Assembly: GCA_028641055.1 (NCBI GenBank)
Contig: CM054062.1
Location: 277,285,710-277,349,709, forward strand
Source: Alopecurus myosuroides
Lineage: Eukaryota > Streptophyta > Magnoliopsida > Poales > Poaceae
Direction of reading: 5' to 3'
DNA: 64,000 bases
Shown: positions 1-10,781 of the stretch, in pieces
Numbering within the stretch: position 1 is the stretch's first letter
Layout: each line of letters opens with the position of its first letter
The notes under the pieces: model-generated
Seen by the model: the letters and a program-made list of their open reading frames with translations, nothing else
The model's database searches: none
Told to the model about the DNA's origin: nothing
Made by a program: the position numbers and the translations under genes

Positions 1-2979
1 TGGATCCGTGAGATAGCTAAGGCTCTGGAGATTGCTCACGTTGCTGAGGAAGACAAGGTCAAGTATGCATCCTATCTGCTGAAGGGTCAGGCAGCTACTT
101 GGTGGGAAAACTATCAGACCATGAGAGCTGGCTATCCAATCACCTCGGGTTGTTTCAAGGAAGCTTTCCTGAAGCACCACATTCCAGATGGTCTCATGGA
201 AAGGATGCGTGAAGAGTTTTGCTCACTCAAGCAGGGCAAGCTGGACGTCATTGGCTATCAGAGTGAGTTCAATCGCCTCGCTCGTTACGCTGGTGATGAG
301 GTGTCCACTGAGGCTAAGAAGATGGCAAGGTTCCGCAGAGGTTTTAACCCGGAACTCAAGTACGCCCTCACCAACATCAAGGCCAACAACTTCGAGGAGC
401 TCGTTAACACCGCGCTCAATGAAGAAAATGGGCGCAAGGCGTTCGAGGAGTCTTGCAAGCACTCGCGTGAGGGTGGTTCCTCCTCCAACATGACCACCCC
501 TCCGCAGAAGCGCCGCATCTGGGTGCCAAATGGTGCTGTCACTCGGGCTCCATACGCCCAAGCTTCTCCAGGCTTCGCTCCCCGCCCACCCAACCCTGCT
601 CAGATGCATGATCAGAGGGCTTCGATGGGGCAGCCAAGGCCAGGGCCTCCTCGTGTCGTCACTTGCTACAAGTGCAAGCAGACGGGGCACTACGCTGACA
701 AGTGCACGCAGAGGCAGCTACCTCCACCACCACCTCGTCCCAACACAAACCAGGAAATGGTGCGTGCTCCCCCGGCTAAAGCCTTCAACTCCAACAACAG
801 GCCTGTCGGGAGGACCGCAAGGGTGAATCATGTCAAGATCGACAAAGCTAAGGAAGCTCCTGACGTCGTTCTCGGTACATTCCCCGTAAACTCTAACCCG
901 GCTAAAGTGTTGTTTGATACCGGAGCATCACACTCTTTCGTGTCAAAGATCTTTGCGACAGCAGTTAAAATCCCCTTTGTTGGTTTGGGTTCCCCGCTAG
1001 TAGTAAACTCCCCTGGAGCAACTATGCAAACGTCTAAGATCAGTCACAGAAATCAAATCCTAATTAGAGGCCACATATTCCTTGCTTCTCTCATACTGCT
1101 TGGCAATTCTGACATTGATGTCATTCTTGGCATGGATTGGTTGAAGACCAATAAAGCTACGATTGACTGTGCTCAGAAGTCAATAACTCTGTTCCACCCT
1201 TCTGGCCAGATAGTCTATTCTCCAAATGAACCAAGTTCTGTTCAGCTATACACCCTCGATGCAAAACCTCTACCTCTACTCGAAAATGTTCCGGTGGTTT
1301 GTGAATTCCCTGACGTCTTTCCAGAAGAGTTGCCAGGGATGCCTCCGGACAGAGCAGTTGAGTTCGTGATCGAGCTTGAACCAGGTACTGCTCCAATCTC
1401 TAAGCATCCATACAAGATAGCTCCTCCTGAACTGAAACTGTTAAAGGAGCAAATCGATATGTACATGGAAAAAGGTTACATTCAACCTAGTTCCTTGGCT
1501 TGGGGTTGCCCAACTCTGTTCGTTGCGAAGAAGGATCACACAAAGAGACTCGTTGTTGACTATCGTCCTCTTAACGAGAAAACCATCAAAAGCAAGTATC
1601 CAATTCCTCGTATCGATGATCTTTTTGATCAACTTGCTGGAGCCTCAATATTCTCAAAGTTGGACTTGAGGATGGGTTACCATCAAATAAAGATCAGGAA
1701 GGAAGATATTCCAAAAACAGCTTTCACCACTCGCTACGGTCTATATGAATTCACAGTCATGTCCTTTGGTCTCACCAATGCACCGGCGACATTCTCTCGA
1801 CTCATGAATTCTGTTTTCCATGAATACCTCGACAAGTTCGTTGTGGTATATCTTGATGACATCCTTGTCTACTCAAAATCCGAGGAAGAGCATGAAGAGC
1901 ATCTTCGTCTCACTCTCATGAAACTTCGCGAGCATCGTCTATATGCCAAGTTCTCCAAATGTGAGTTCTGGATTCCAGAAGTTGCTTACCTTGGTCATAT
2001 CATCTCTGCTAAGGGCATAGCCATTGATCCAGAAAAGGTTAAAGCAATTGTTGATTGGAAACCTCCTAAGACGGTAAAGCAAGTACGAAGTTTTCTTGGC
2101 TTGGCTAGCTATTGCCGTCGTTTCGTCCAAAACTTCTCCAAGATTGCCAAACCTCTCACTGATCTCACAAAGAAGGACAAGAATTTCGTTTGGTCTCCAC
2201 AATGTGATGGGAGTTTCAATCTCCTAAAGACTATACTCACTTCCACCCCAGTTCTGGTTGGCCCAGATCCTACCAAACCTTTCCAAATATTCTGTGATGC
2301 TTCTCTCCAAGGTCTAGGTGCAGTTCTTATGCAAGAACGTCAAGTTGTGGCTTATGCTTCACGCCAGTTGAACGCACATGAGCAAAATTATCCCACTCAT
2401 GACCTTGAACTTGCAGCAGTTGTGTTTGCCCTCAAGAAATGGAGACAATACTTGTTGGGTAACCGCACTGAAATCTTTTCCGATCATAAGAGTCTGAAAT
2501 ACATCTTCACTCAACCAGATCTAAACCTCAGGCAAAGGAGATGGATTGAAAAGATTAAAGACTTTGATCTCACCATTTCTTACACTCCAGGCAAGGCTAA
2601 TGTGATGGCCGATGCTCTCAGTCGCAAGTCATATTGCAATAATCTCATGATCATGGAAAGCCAACCTCCACTTCATAAAGAATTCCAGAAGCTCAACCTT
2701 GGTCTTGTTCCTCAAGGTTATCTTGCAAACTTGACAGCCAGTCCAACTCTCGAGGACAAGATTCGTTCTGAACAACTTCGTGATGCCGAGATCAAGAAGA
2801 TGGTACAACACATCAAAGAAGGCAAGGAGAAATTTAAGTCCTTCTCAATTGATGACAAAGGAACTGTGTTCTTCGAAGGACGCATTGCAGTTCCTCAAGT
2901 TCAAAGTCTCAAAGATGTCATTCTCAAGGAGGCTCATGAAACTCCTCTCTCCATCCACCCTGGAAGTACAAAGATGTAA
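1..2979 (+). CDS. Gag-Pol polyprotein, N-terminal piece: gag, protease, RT, RNase H (5' partial)
   Basis: Reading frame 1 is open from the first base of the window, so the real start is upstream and the methionine at 121 is internal. In order it shows a retrotransposon gag domain (to about codon 160), a zinc knuckle [14 protein letters not shown] (nt 664-705), an aspartic protease with DTGA (Asp codon at 916), reverse transcriptase with the YLDD catalytic motif (nt 1849-1860), RNase H with an FCDAS motif near 2292, and the start of the integrase zinc-binding region with both histidines. The frame stops at a TAA (2977-2979) in the middle of the integrase HHCC zinc finger. The same frame continues after the stop, so a nonsense mutation is likelier than a gene boundary. 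It would copy element RNA into DNA in cytoplasmic particles. Confidence 0.92.
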   Translation, partial: WIREIAKALEIAHVAEEDKVKYASYLLKGQAATWWENYQTMRAGYPITSGCFKEAFLKHHIPDGLMERMREEFCSLKQGKLDVIGYQSEFNRLARYAGDEVSTEAKKMARFRRGFNPELKYALTNIKANNFEELVNTALNEENGRKAFEESCKHSREGGSSSNMTTPPQKRRIWVPNGAVTRAPYAQASPGFAPRPPNPAQMHDQRASMGQPRPGPPRVVTCYKCKQTGHYADKCTQRQLPPPPPRPNTNQEMVRAPPAKAFNSNNRPVGRTARVNHVKIDKAKEAPDVVLGTFPVNSNPAKVLFDTGASHSFVSKIFATAVKIPFVGLGSPLVVNSPGATMQTSKISHRNQILIRGHIFLASLILLGNSDIDVILGMDWLKTNKATIDCAQKSITLFHPSGQIVYSPNEPSSVQLYTLDAKPLPLLENVPVVCEFPDVFPEELPGMPPDRAVEFVIELEPGTAPISKHPYKIAPPELKLLKEQIDMYMEKGYIQPSSLAWGCPTLFVAKKDHTKRLVVDYRPLNEKTIKSKYPIPRIDDLFDQLAGASIFSKLDLRMGYHQIKIRKEDIPKTAFTTRYGLYEFTVMSFGLTNAPATFSRLMNSVFHEYLDKFVVVYLDDILVYSKSEEEHEEHLRLTLMKLREHRLYAKFSKCEFWIPEVAYLGHIISAKGIAIDPEKVKAIVDWKPPKTVKQVRSFLGLASYCRRFVQNFSKIAKPLTDLTKKDKNFVWSPQCDGSFNLLKTILTSTPVLVGPDPTKPFQIFCDASLQGLGAVLMQERQVVAYASRQLNAHEQNYPTHDLELAAVVFALKKWRQYLLGNRTEIFSDHKSLKYIFTQPDLNLRQRRWIEKIKDFDLTISYTPGKANVMADALSRKSYCNNLMIMESQPPLHKEFQKLNLGLVPQGYLANLTASPTLEDKIRSEQLRDAEIKKMVQHIKEGKEKFKSFSIDDKGTVFFEGRIAVPQVQSLKDVILKEAHETPLSIHPGSTKM

Positions 2980-4188
2980 CAGGATCTCAAGACACTGTAT
3001 TGGTGGCCTGACATGAAACGTGAAATTGCTCAATACGTTTCTGAATGCGACGTTTGTCAACGTGTTAAGGCAGTCCATCAGAAAACAGCAGGTCTACTCC
3101 AACCTCTGAAAATCCCTGAGTGGAAGTGGGACATGATTGAAATGGACTTCGTCACTGGTTTTCCAAAGTCCAAGAAGGGCAACGATGCAATCTTCGTTGT
3201 CATTGATCGTCTCACTAAAGTACCTCACTTCTTTGCTGTCAAAGAAACAATCTCAGCTAGCCAGTTAGCAGAGCTCTACACAGCAAAGATTGTTCCCCTT
3301 CATGGTGTTCCATTGGAAATAAGCTCAGACCGTGGAAGCATATTCACTTCTCATTTCTGGAAAAGCTTTCAAGAAGCATTGGGCACCAAACTTCTGTTCA
3401 GCACATCTTATCACCCTCAGTCTCAAGGGAAAGTCGAAAGAGTCAATCAGATTCTCGAGGATATGCTCAGAGCATGTGGTATATCTTTTGGCATGAAATG
3501 GGAGGAATGCCTTCCATATGCTGAATTCTCCTACAACAACAGCTTCCAGGCAAGCCTAGGCATGGCACCATTTGAAGCTCTATATGGCCGTAGATGCAGG
3601 AGTCCAATCAATTGGTCTGGAGCTGGTGAACGTTCACTCTTAGGCCCTGACATTGTCAAGGAAGCCGAAGAGAAAGTTCGCATCATTCGTGACAATCTCA
3701 AGATTGCTCAGTCTCGTCAGAAAAGCTACTATGACAGCAAGCACAGGGATATGGTCTATGCACCTGGTGACAAAGCATATCTCCGTGTAACTCCCCTCAG
3801 AGGCACTCATCGTTTTGGTGTTAAAGGAAAGCTTGCACCAAGATACATTGGTCCTTTCAACATTCTATCAAGGCGTGCGGAAAATGCCTATCGTCTTGAA
3901 CTTCCAGAAAAACTATCCAAGGTGCACGATGTGTTTCACGTGTCACAACTCAAGAGGTGTTTCAAAGATCCAGATCTTGCAGTTGATCATGATTCCATTG
4001 AACTGCAAGAAGATCTATCTTATGAGGAGCACCCTGTTCGTATTCTCGATGAGACCGAGCGTAAGACTCGCAACAAGAGCACCAAGTTCTTTAAAGTGCA
4101 GTGGTCTCATCATTCCGATAAAGAGGCAACGTGGGAGACCGAAGAGGATCTTCGCAAGAAGTATCCGGACCTTTTCACTTCTCAGTAG
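2980..4188 (+). CDS. Pol C-terminal piece: integrase and chromodomain (separated by a nonsense codon)
   Basis: This continues in the same frame as the upstream piece; the first in-frame methionine is at 3013. It starts with the second half of the HHCC zinc finger (CDVC pair), followed by the integrase core with Asp in MDFVTGF, Asp in SSDRGS and Glu in GKVERVNQ, the D-D-E triad. Then comes a GPF-type C-terminal domain (GPFNIL) and a chromodomain-like end (HPVRILDETE through EATWETEEDL). Chromodomains in this family steer insertion into heterochromatin by binding histone marks. Because the TAA at 2977 separates it from RT, this copy cannot make a full-length Pol without readthrough; no readthrough signal was recognised. 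Confidence 0.9.
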   Translation, partial: QDLKTLYWWPDMKREIAQYVSECDVCQRVKAVHQKTAGLLQPLKIPEWKWDMIEMDFVTGFPKSKKGNDAIFVVIDRLTKVPHFFAVKETISASQLAELYTAKIVPLHGVPLEISSDRGSIFTSHFWKSFQEALGTKLLFSTSYHPQSQGKVERVNQILEDMLRACGISFGMKWEECLPYAEFSYNNSFQASLGMAPFEALYGRRCRSPINWSGAGERSLLGPDIVKEAEEKVRIIRDNLKIAQSRQKSYYDSKHRDMVYAPGDKAYLRVTPLRGTHRFGVKGKLAPRYIGPFNILSRRAENAYRLELPEKLSKVHDVFHVSQLKRCFKDPDLAVDHDSIELQEDLSYEEHPVRILDETERKTRNKSTKFFKVQWSHHSDKEATWETEEDLRKKYPDLFTSQ

Positions 4189-4210
4189 GAATCTCGGGGC
4201 GCGATTCCTT

Positions 4211-4223
4211 CAAGGGGGGCGTT
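4211..4223 (+). other. Polypurine tract of the chromovirus
   Basis: A purine-rich CAAGGGGGGCG stretch sits immediately 5' of the LTR start (TGTAACATCC at 4225), about 25 bp after the pol stop codon. This is where plus-strand DNA synthesis is primed in LTR retrotransposons. Confidence 0.8.
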
Positions 4224-4996
4224 TTGTAACATCCCAAGTATGAAAACAACCCCTAGAATGTTTTATTTCTTGTTATTTTATGTTTTTGCATCATGACATC
4301 ATCATGGCATTTGTTTTTGCATTTGTTTTCTATCTGTATGCATTTGTTTTCCTTTGTTTTCTATTTGAATTTTTAAACCAAACTCAAATATTTGTTTCAT
4401 ACTTGCTCTGTTACAATTTTCAAATAAAAATATTCAAATAAAAACAACCATTTGTTTCCATTAAAATGGAAAGCTCAAACTAGTGATTTATTCCTTTTAA
4501 TAATTCACTTAATTCAATTTGCATTCAAATTCAAATTAAATTCCAAACAGCAACCATTTGTAAATTATGGAAATTACAACTCACTCCAAATCTTTTGTTT
4601 CAATTAAACATGAATTTTACAAAGGCTTTTAAATGGCTTAAGTTTCATTAAATTTAGTTATTTTCCAAACAGCAACATAAGTTTAAAATTTTGGGAAAAC
4701 AAAATGGTTGCACATTGCTGTTTTATACTAAAGAACTCACACAAATTTATCCCTAAATTTTCTACCCCAAAAACCCTAGCTTTTTCTTCCTTTTTCAAAT
4801 CAGCAAAAAAAAAACAAAGATAACAAAAAAAAATTAAAAGAAAACGGAGGGGGTAGGGCAGGCAGTGGGCAGGCCCAGCCCACTAGCCCCACGGCCTGGT
4901 ACCCCTTCGATCTTCTTCTTTCTGTACGGCGACCATCCGTCGCGTCCACGTCGCCGTACGGCGAGCAGAGACGGCCACGAGCTCCTCCCCTCGCCC

Positions 4997-5002
4997 TATA
5001 TA
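4997..5002 (+). promoter_or_regulatory. TATA box of the chromovirus LTR
   Basis: CTATATAG lies in a GC-rich context and is followed within 30 bp by a C/T-rich leader (CTACCCTAGGG). This is the usual look of a plant LTR promoter. Transcription would start near 5025-5035. Confidence 0.6.
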
Positions 5003-5548
5003 GCTACCCTAGGGTTCCCCGATGCTAGCCCTAGCCCCTACACCTCTCTCCCCCCTCGAGCGCCGCCGATTTCTTCTCCTTCCCCCCTCAGCTCTCCCTC
5101 TGTATCTCACCACCGCACCACCGCCACCGAACGCTGATGATCGCCTCCGTTACGGTTCATCTCCACGCTGGCTAGTCGCGGGAACGAAGTCCCCTTGACT
5201 CCCTCTTCCTCCTCGACCACGCCACGTTTCCCGAGGGTTGCTGCAGCCACGCCGTCGACCATCTCTGTCGCCGCCGGCCATCTCCCCCCCCCCGAGCACG
5301 CCTCCTCACGGTGAGCTCCACTCTCTTCCACCTCCCTCTCTTTTCCTCCTCTCTGAACGCCCGCGAGCACGCACACGTTCACCACACTCACGCGCGGACA
5401 TCAGCGAGCAGCAGCGGCGACTAGCCGCCGGCGGCTGCCTCCGGTCGTGGTCCAGTTTCAGATAACTGAAACTGTAATTTTCAGTTTCAGTAAACTATCT
5501 GAACCTTAACCCCCCACACCTCCCTTACCTATCAACGAACAGAACAAC

Positions 5549-5613
5549 AGCGCAGTGGTAGCAGCCTGCGTGCGCGAGCCCGAGCCCAGGGTTCGAGTCC
5601 CCCTCCCGCAGGA
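5549..5613 (+). other. tRNA-like sequence with RNA polymerase III A and B boxes inside the LTR
   Basis: AGCGCAGTGGTAGC (5549-5562) matches an internal A box and GGTTCGAGTCC (5590-5600) is a perfect-looking B box. Their spacing of about 41 nt is what a tRNA D arm and T arm give. The outer acceptor stem is not convincing, so this is a tRNA-derived or SINE-head-like relic, not a working tRNA gene. Confidence 0.6.
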
Positions 5614-6790
5614 TAAAAATCCACCCTTTTTTCGCTAGGGCACTGACAGGCAGGGCCCCCTGTCAGCGACCACTGCTGCCACACTGGCCACGTTGGCCCC
5701 AGGGCCCACTGGCAGTGACCTAGATTAGTTCACTACGCGGTGTAAAAAGGTTTCAGTTTTTTCTTTTTCAGTTTAAGTCCTTTTCCTTTACAGTTTAGTC
5801 CCTAGAATTAAAATGCAAATAACTTTTAATTTCCAAATCCAAATAATACAAATCAAATATGTTTACTGAACCAAATTAAATTCTCTACCTATTTAAATCA
5901 TTTGTTTTCTGTTTTGAACATTTCAAATTGTTTCAAATTTCAAATTCAAACAACTCCTTTTAAATTTGGTTAATTTCATAACTAATTCAAACTTAATTCA
6001 AATAACACAAATAAAATATGTTTTCCATGCCATTTTGAACCACCTTTTCAAATAAAATTTTTGTTTCATGTTTTGAATAATTAAAATTGGTTAAATAATT
6101 TAAACCTTGTTTAAATCATTTAAATTTGCTAAATTCATAACTTGCTCAAATTAAATTATTTTTGAACATATTAAATATGTTTTAAAATCAGAAAAGTATA
6201 AAATTTTCAAATATGAATTTGGTTTAATGATTTGAACAAATAAAAATTCAAATAAATTCATACTTGAATTTAATTCATTTAAATCTTGTTTAACTTGTTT
6301 AATTCATAATTAATTCATCTTAACTCCTTTTTCAATAATTGAAACATGTAATCCACCTAAAATTTTGTGTACTTTCCAAATATGAATTTTGTTATCTATT
6401 TTGAACAATTTATATTGGTGAAAACAACAAATGCTTGTGTAACACCTTTAAGGAACCAAAATTTCATAACTTAATAAATGAAATTCCAAACTTGGTAAAC
6501 CTTACTTCAAATTGTTTCTATTGTTGTTATTTTTCTGTTTTCCTCATCCATGCATCATACTAATCCACTTTCACCTGTTGATTAGTTGTAAAACAATTAT
6601 TCCAACCTTAACTCATGGGCTTTCCATATGCAATCCAATTGCATATGGGTCCATTTAAACATGTTATCTTGTCAACTAGTTTATTTTGATGCATAACTTA
6701 AATGGTCATGCATCATCCCATGTTTGTGCATTATGCCATGTTATTGATTGTTTGCCTCTCTGCGTTGTTTGTTTGCTTCTTCTCGAATAG

Positions 6791-8145
6791 ACGACGACGT
6801 TGAGACAGACGAGCCTTACGACACCCCTTCTGAGGATCTAGCTCAGTACCAGGCTGCTGAGTTTGCAGGCAAGTATTCACTCACATGAACCATTATGTTC
6901 CTTTCAACATTGGATACCGATACTTTCCGTTGTCTATCCTGCTAGCCCTATGAATCGTTGTTTCTGTTACGAACCTATCACATGTTATCCTTTAACCCTG
7001 ATATAGCCTCACCTCCACACCTATAACCCCATTGCTTGTTGCCCGTGTCTTACTAGCATGCTTAGGGTTGTTTTGCTCGAGTCTGTTACCCGTTACTTTC
7101 TGTTACTATATTTCTATTATGTTCTGGGGCTCGATGTTAAACAACAACCTGTTAATTTTGAGGTAATGCTAAATTAATGATAAGGCACCGGCAGGAGGCC
7201 CGGCGTGGTTTTGAGGCCTGCTAGTGTCGACGACCCTAATTAGGAAAAGGGTCTTGTCTACTGATCCATGATGAGCGCACTAACCGCATGTGGGAAGCGT
7301 GTATGGGCGCCCCCCTCAATTTGATTCGATTCGCATCTCGTCCAAATCGCCACACTTAGTTCGGGCTTTCCATTTGATGCACTCATATGCAGGTACGAAC
7401 CCGAGGCCAGGGTGGAACTTTTGTAGTCGGCATTTAGGGCGGCGTGGTCTTAGAGTGCTATGAGGGTCCCCCTTTTCTTCGTGGGGGCTCGATTAGCCGC
7501 GCACGCACAGCACGTGGTTCTTTGGGCTTGATGCGAAGAAGAGTTGAGTTGTGTTGAGTGCCCCGCTTGGTGGGAGGCATTCAATCTGGCGGGTTATTCT
7601 TACGTGTACGGCCAAATTGGTGCACCCCTGTAGGGATAAATCTTCTCGAGAAGCCGTGTTTTCCGCGGTTATGGATGACTTGGTGAAAGTACTGGCTAAC
7701 AAGTACTCAGAACAACTTACACCTAACTAATGATAACTTGACTAGTAATAGATTTATTGACACAATAACTTGACCCATCATTAATCCAACTATGTGAGTT
7801 ATCCTCGGATTGCTTCTTTGGATAAGGGGCGAGATCCACGATGGGTTTGTTTGGAGTTAGTTGTAGTTGGTTACGATACGCTATCTTATCTCCTTTCTGT
7901 TAGCCGGAAATTGTAGTATGTTCTGTAGTTGGTTAGTGCAGCCAGCTGCCGCATCTTTTGTATCACCCTTTCTTCCTTTGAACCCAAAGCAACTGTGCTT
8001 GATGTTGTGAGGTACATTTTGGTGAGCTGTGAGTCTTGCTTGCCAGTACGTTTATGTACTAGGGGTTGTGGTTTCCGAAGACTACGCTTACGAGGATCCC
8101 CGTGATGGCTACTACGTGGAATTTGACGAGGCTGCTGACGAGTAG
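6791..8145 (+). other. Two exon-like coding pieces inside the LTR, joined by a predicted GC-AG intron
   Basis: Exon A (6791-6868) follows an AG acceptor (CTCGAATAG) and reads a very acidic peptide beginning DDDVETDEPYDTPSED. It ends at CAG before GCAAGT, a good GC-type donor. Exon B (8081-8145) follows a TTTCCGAAG acceptor, continues the same reading frame across the join (DYAYEDPRDGYY) and stops at TAG 8143-8145. The predicted intron is 6869-8080. No in-frame ATG was found in the upstream C-rich region; a possible upstream donor is at 5311. Frame continuity and both splice signals support real exons. The product, about 47 residues plus an unknown N-terminus, matches no family known to the annotator. 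Confidence 0.45.
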
Positions 8146-8618
8146 ATAGCGGACCTGGGCAGGATCCGAGACATCGTGGATGGGCTCCGTTTTCCTTTCA
8201 TTCCCGGCCTCTTAGGCCTATTTGGATCTTGTCTGTACTCAGACATTTTGGATGCTTCCGCTGTGTTGTAATGATGATATGTTGGGACATGTGTCCTCTG
8301 GATGATTGTATTTGCTATCTCTGCTCTAGTGAGAGATATTTGCAACTTATTTCAATGTTTTGTGTCTTAGAGATATGTTGTGATATCAGTTGCTCTAATG
8401 CCGTTGACGTACCATGTGTGTATGTTATGAAGTACGTCAACGGAAGTGTCCTGATTTCTATGGGATGGTTTGCGCAGACGATGGATAGTAGAGAATGGTT
8501 GTCACACGTTTACGTGTTGGCCTGCTCATATTGAGATGCGGGTGCCGGTATGCCCCGTAAGCCATTTGTTCTATTATTTAGCGGACTGTGAGTATCCTCT
8601 AGAAGTCCGGGTGCGACA

Positions 8619-9494
8619 GTCTTCGACCCCTTCCTTTGTAAAAAAAAAAACTCTCTGCCTGCCGGTGCTACATGAATCATGAATGCTGCACGTACGTCTG
8701 CTGCTGCTGCAGTGATTATTACGAGCGATTCACTCAAATCGAGCCGAACGTACTGGCCACGTTCAAACCTGCGACGTGCGCGCCTTTTTTTGGCAAACAG
8801 GAATCACGGGCCATGCATGCAGATGCAGGTACGCACACGCGTTCAATGGCTGCACGTACGCCCGGCCCGTACGACGAGCTGCCGCATGCATGCATCATGC
8901 AGATCAGGCCACTAGCCCAAGTCTCTCACTATTTGGGGCCGTCCGTCAGTCGTCCAATTAGCCAGCACGACTATTTGGGGGCATCCTCGTACGTCTAGAT
9001 TAGCAGACAGCTTCGAGGCCAGCGAGACCGGCAACGGGTGAGCCGTGAGGTTCCGCGAGGGAGGCGGCTTTTCTTCACTCACGAGGTTTCTGGTGTAAAA
9101 TCCGCCGGATGTCATTTATGCTGCAGAGCTAGCTAATTCAGGCCGGCTGCATCACATCACGCGTTCAATGGCGGCCGTACGCATAGGGGCCATGGAGCGG
9201 CAGCAGAAGAAGCAGCAGGCACGGCCTTCCACGCGACAGACGCGGCGAAGATGCCACGGCGAGCGGCAGCGGTTTTGTGAGCCACTCCAGGTCCAGGTGG
9301 CTAGACTTGTGTGATGTTGATAGTTCAGGCTACTGTGTTTGGCATTGCTGCGGTGTTTGAAAACTACGGTCTTCTGTACGCAGGACTACAAGAGCATAGA
9401 AACGGGGAAAAAAAAAGACACAAGGATTTGGGATCAATCTCAATTTCCACTCGAATGCTAAGATACTGAACTTTCGACCCCAAGCTTTTTTGTT
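8619..9494. other. Intergenic segment, no gene recognised
   Basis: Contains a poly-A run (8641-8650), many CGTACG and GCATGCAT palindromic hexamers (8690-8900), and a short repeated phrase (CGCGTTCAATGGC at about 8838 and 9160). Short open frames exist on both strands but none has a recognisable domain. Confidence 0.5.
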
Positions 9495-9911
9495 TAGGGA
9501 TGTAAATGGATTGGATTTGTTGGCAGAAACGGAATGGATTCGGGGCGGAAACAAGCCTAATCGGATATTTATGCGCAAAAGTACATTGTCAAACCGTGCA
9601 TCCAAAAATAATTGTTAAATAACCTATTAACCTACCAAAATTTTACTCTATAGTATGTGTAATGACTATGAGTGAGTTGTTGTTCAACGGACGAACTTGG
9701 CCACTCGCTAACTGCAAATTATCCTATTTAATTTTCTGATAATCCATATTTAGTGGCTATTTCACATACCATTTCCTACACCGTATCCGGGTGTGAAGTT
9801 CAAAATCGAATATCGCTAACCGCCGGATTCCTTCAAAACGGATATGGATTCTCTAAAACGGTTTCGAAGTCGAATACGATAAGAAAATTACCCTATGGAT
9901 TTACGCCCCTA
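9495..9911. mobile_element. hAT-like MITE (417 bp)
   Basis: The left end TAGGGATGTAAAT and the inverse of the right end TAGGGGCGTAAAT agree at 11 of 13 positions, an hAT-type terminal inverted repeat. The flanking 8-mers, TTTTTGTT (9487-9494) and GTTTTCTT (9912-9919), agree at 6 of 8 positions, as expected for a decayed 8-bp hAT target duplication. It has no coding capacity. Confidence 0.55.
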
Positions 9912-10781
9912 GTTTTCTTGCACAATACACACGCCATAATTACCGATCGCAAACAGGACCAGGGCGGTGCGGAACTGCTGATGCCCACTGGAGCAATTCA
10001 GAAATGGGGTTTTTATGGAGGCTGTCAGCACGCATGTTCTCCGACGTGTTGTTGCAGTGGCGCGGCAACAGGGCGACGCATTGAAGGCAAGTGGATTTGA
10101 AACCTCAAAACCGCTTTTAATTCAATGGAGGGGCGTAAATGGGCTCACATCTCGGGACACAAGTGTGTGGCTGCCTGCCTGGCTCTCCGGCTCATGAGCT
10201 CTCCATGCCTCTGTCGCCGGCCGGCAGTGGTACTGTCATCAGAAGCGCTGTTCCTGGCCGTGCAGGCTGCAGCTTTGGCCAGGGCACCTCCTCCGTATTT
10301 ATGGTTCTCACAGTTCACACAGGTCGGCCCGCCACGCTGCTACTGTTCACACAGCTTGCCCTGCCATCTTTAATCATTTACTGACGTGAGGCCCAAAAAT
10401 AAGCCCAGAAAATAGGGCACATTTGCTCCATGTCAGCTACTAAGAAAGAAACAGGTTGGAAGAACTAATCATGTTTGCTTCAGCTCCAACCATACCAGAA
10501 TAACCGAACATGTAGAGCAACACTCTCAAATAGACTTTGTAAAAAAATTGATTTTCATTCATGCGTCCTGCCAAGGAAGAAGCAGTCTCGATTATTTCCC
10601 AACAAGGGCACTTGTACAAATGACACCTCTTCTTATTTGTCTCATTATTTTTTCCGCACGGAATGTGTCCGGAGGGCATACAACATCACACAAGGATGAG
10701 TGCATATGGGTTCGTCTTCGAAATCAGCCAGCGCCGATTCTTGCTTGCACCGACAACGCCTAGACGAGCAGTGCCGACACT
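9912..10781. other. Intergenic region and 3' flank of the omega-amidase gene
   Basis: This lies just beyond the stop codon of the minus-strand gene. Going down the minus strand, AATAAT-type polyadenylation-like words occur near 10645 and 10595, within 200 bp of the stop, so the 3'UTR probably ends around 10550. The part 9912-10440 has no recognisable gene. Confidence 0.4.

Larger units (their letters stand above)
1..8618 (+). mobile_element. Ty3/gypsy chromovirus (Tekay/Del-like), 3' part with complete 3' LTR
   Basis: The element enters the window already inside gag and runs through protease, reverse transcriptase, RNase H, integrase and a C-terminal chromodomain-like segment to a polypurine tract and a 4.4 kb LTR. 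The domain order places it in Ty3/gypsy. The chromodomain-like tail after integrase and the very long LTR fit the Tekay/Del chromovirus lineage; the lineage is from family knowledge, not a tree. The 5' LTR and primer-binding site lie outside the window, so the target duplication cannot be checked. The five bases after the LTR (8619-8623) are the candidate right copy. The polyprotein is almost entirely open, so the insertion looks fairly young. Confidence 0.9.
4225..8618 (+). repeat. 3' LTR (4394 bp) of the chromovirus
   Basis: The LTR begins TGTAACATCC directly after the polypurine tract and ends GGGTGCGACA, giving TG...CA ends. It is AT-rich at 4250-4800 and 5750-6750 and GC-rich at 4850-5740. 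It contains a TATA box (4997), a 5'UTR-like C-rich region, a tRNA-like sequence (5549-5613) and two exon-like coding pieces (6791-6868 and 8081-8145). No second LTR is in the window for comparison, so the right boundary rests on the terminal CA and on the loss of the LTR's sequence character. Confidence 0.75.

Noticed and set aside
223..690. Minus-strand ORF of 155 codons over gag
   Set aside because: It lies entirely opposite the gag domain and zinc knuckle; its composition mirrors the real frame.
4865..5465. Pro/Arg-rich ORFs in the chromovirus LTR
   Set aside because: They arise from a C-rich leader; no ATG in the frame that would join the exon-like pieces and no known domain.
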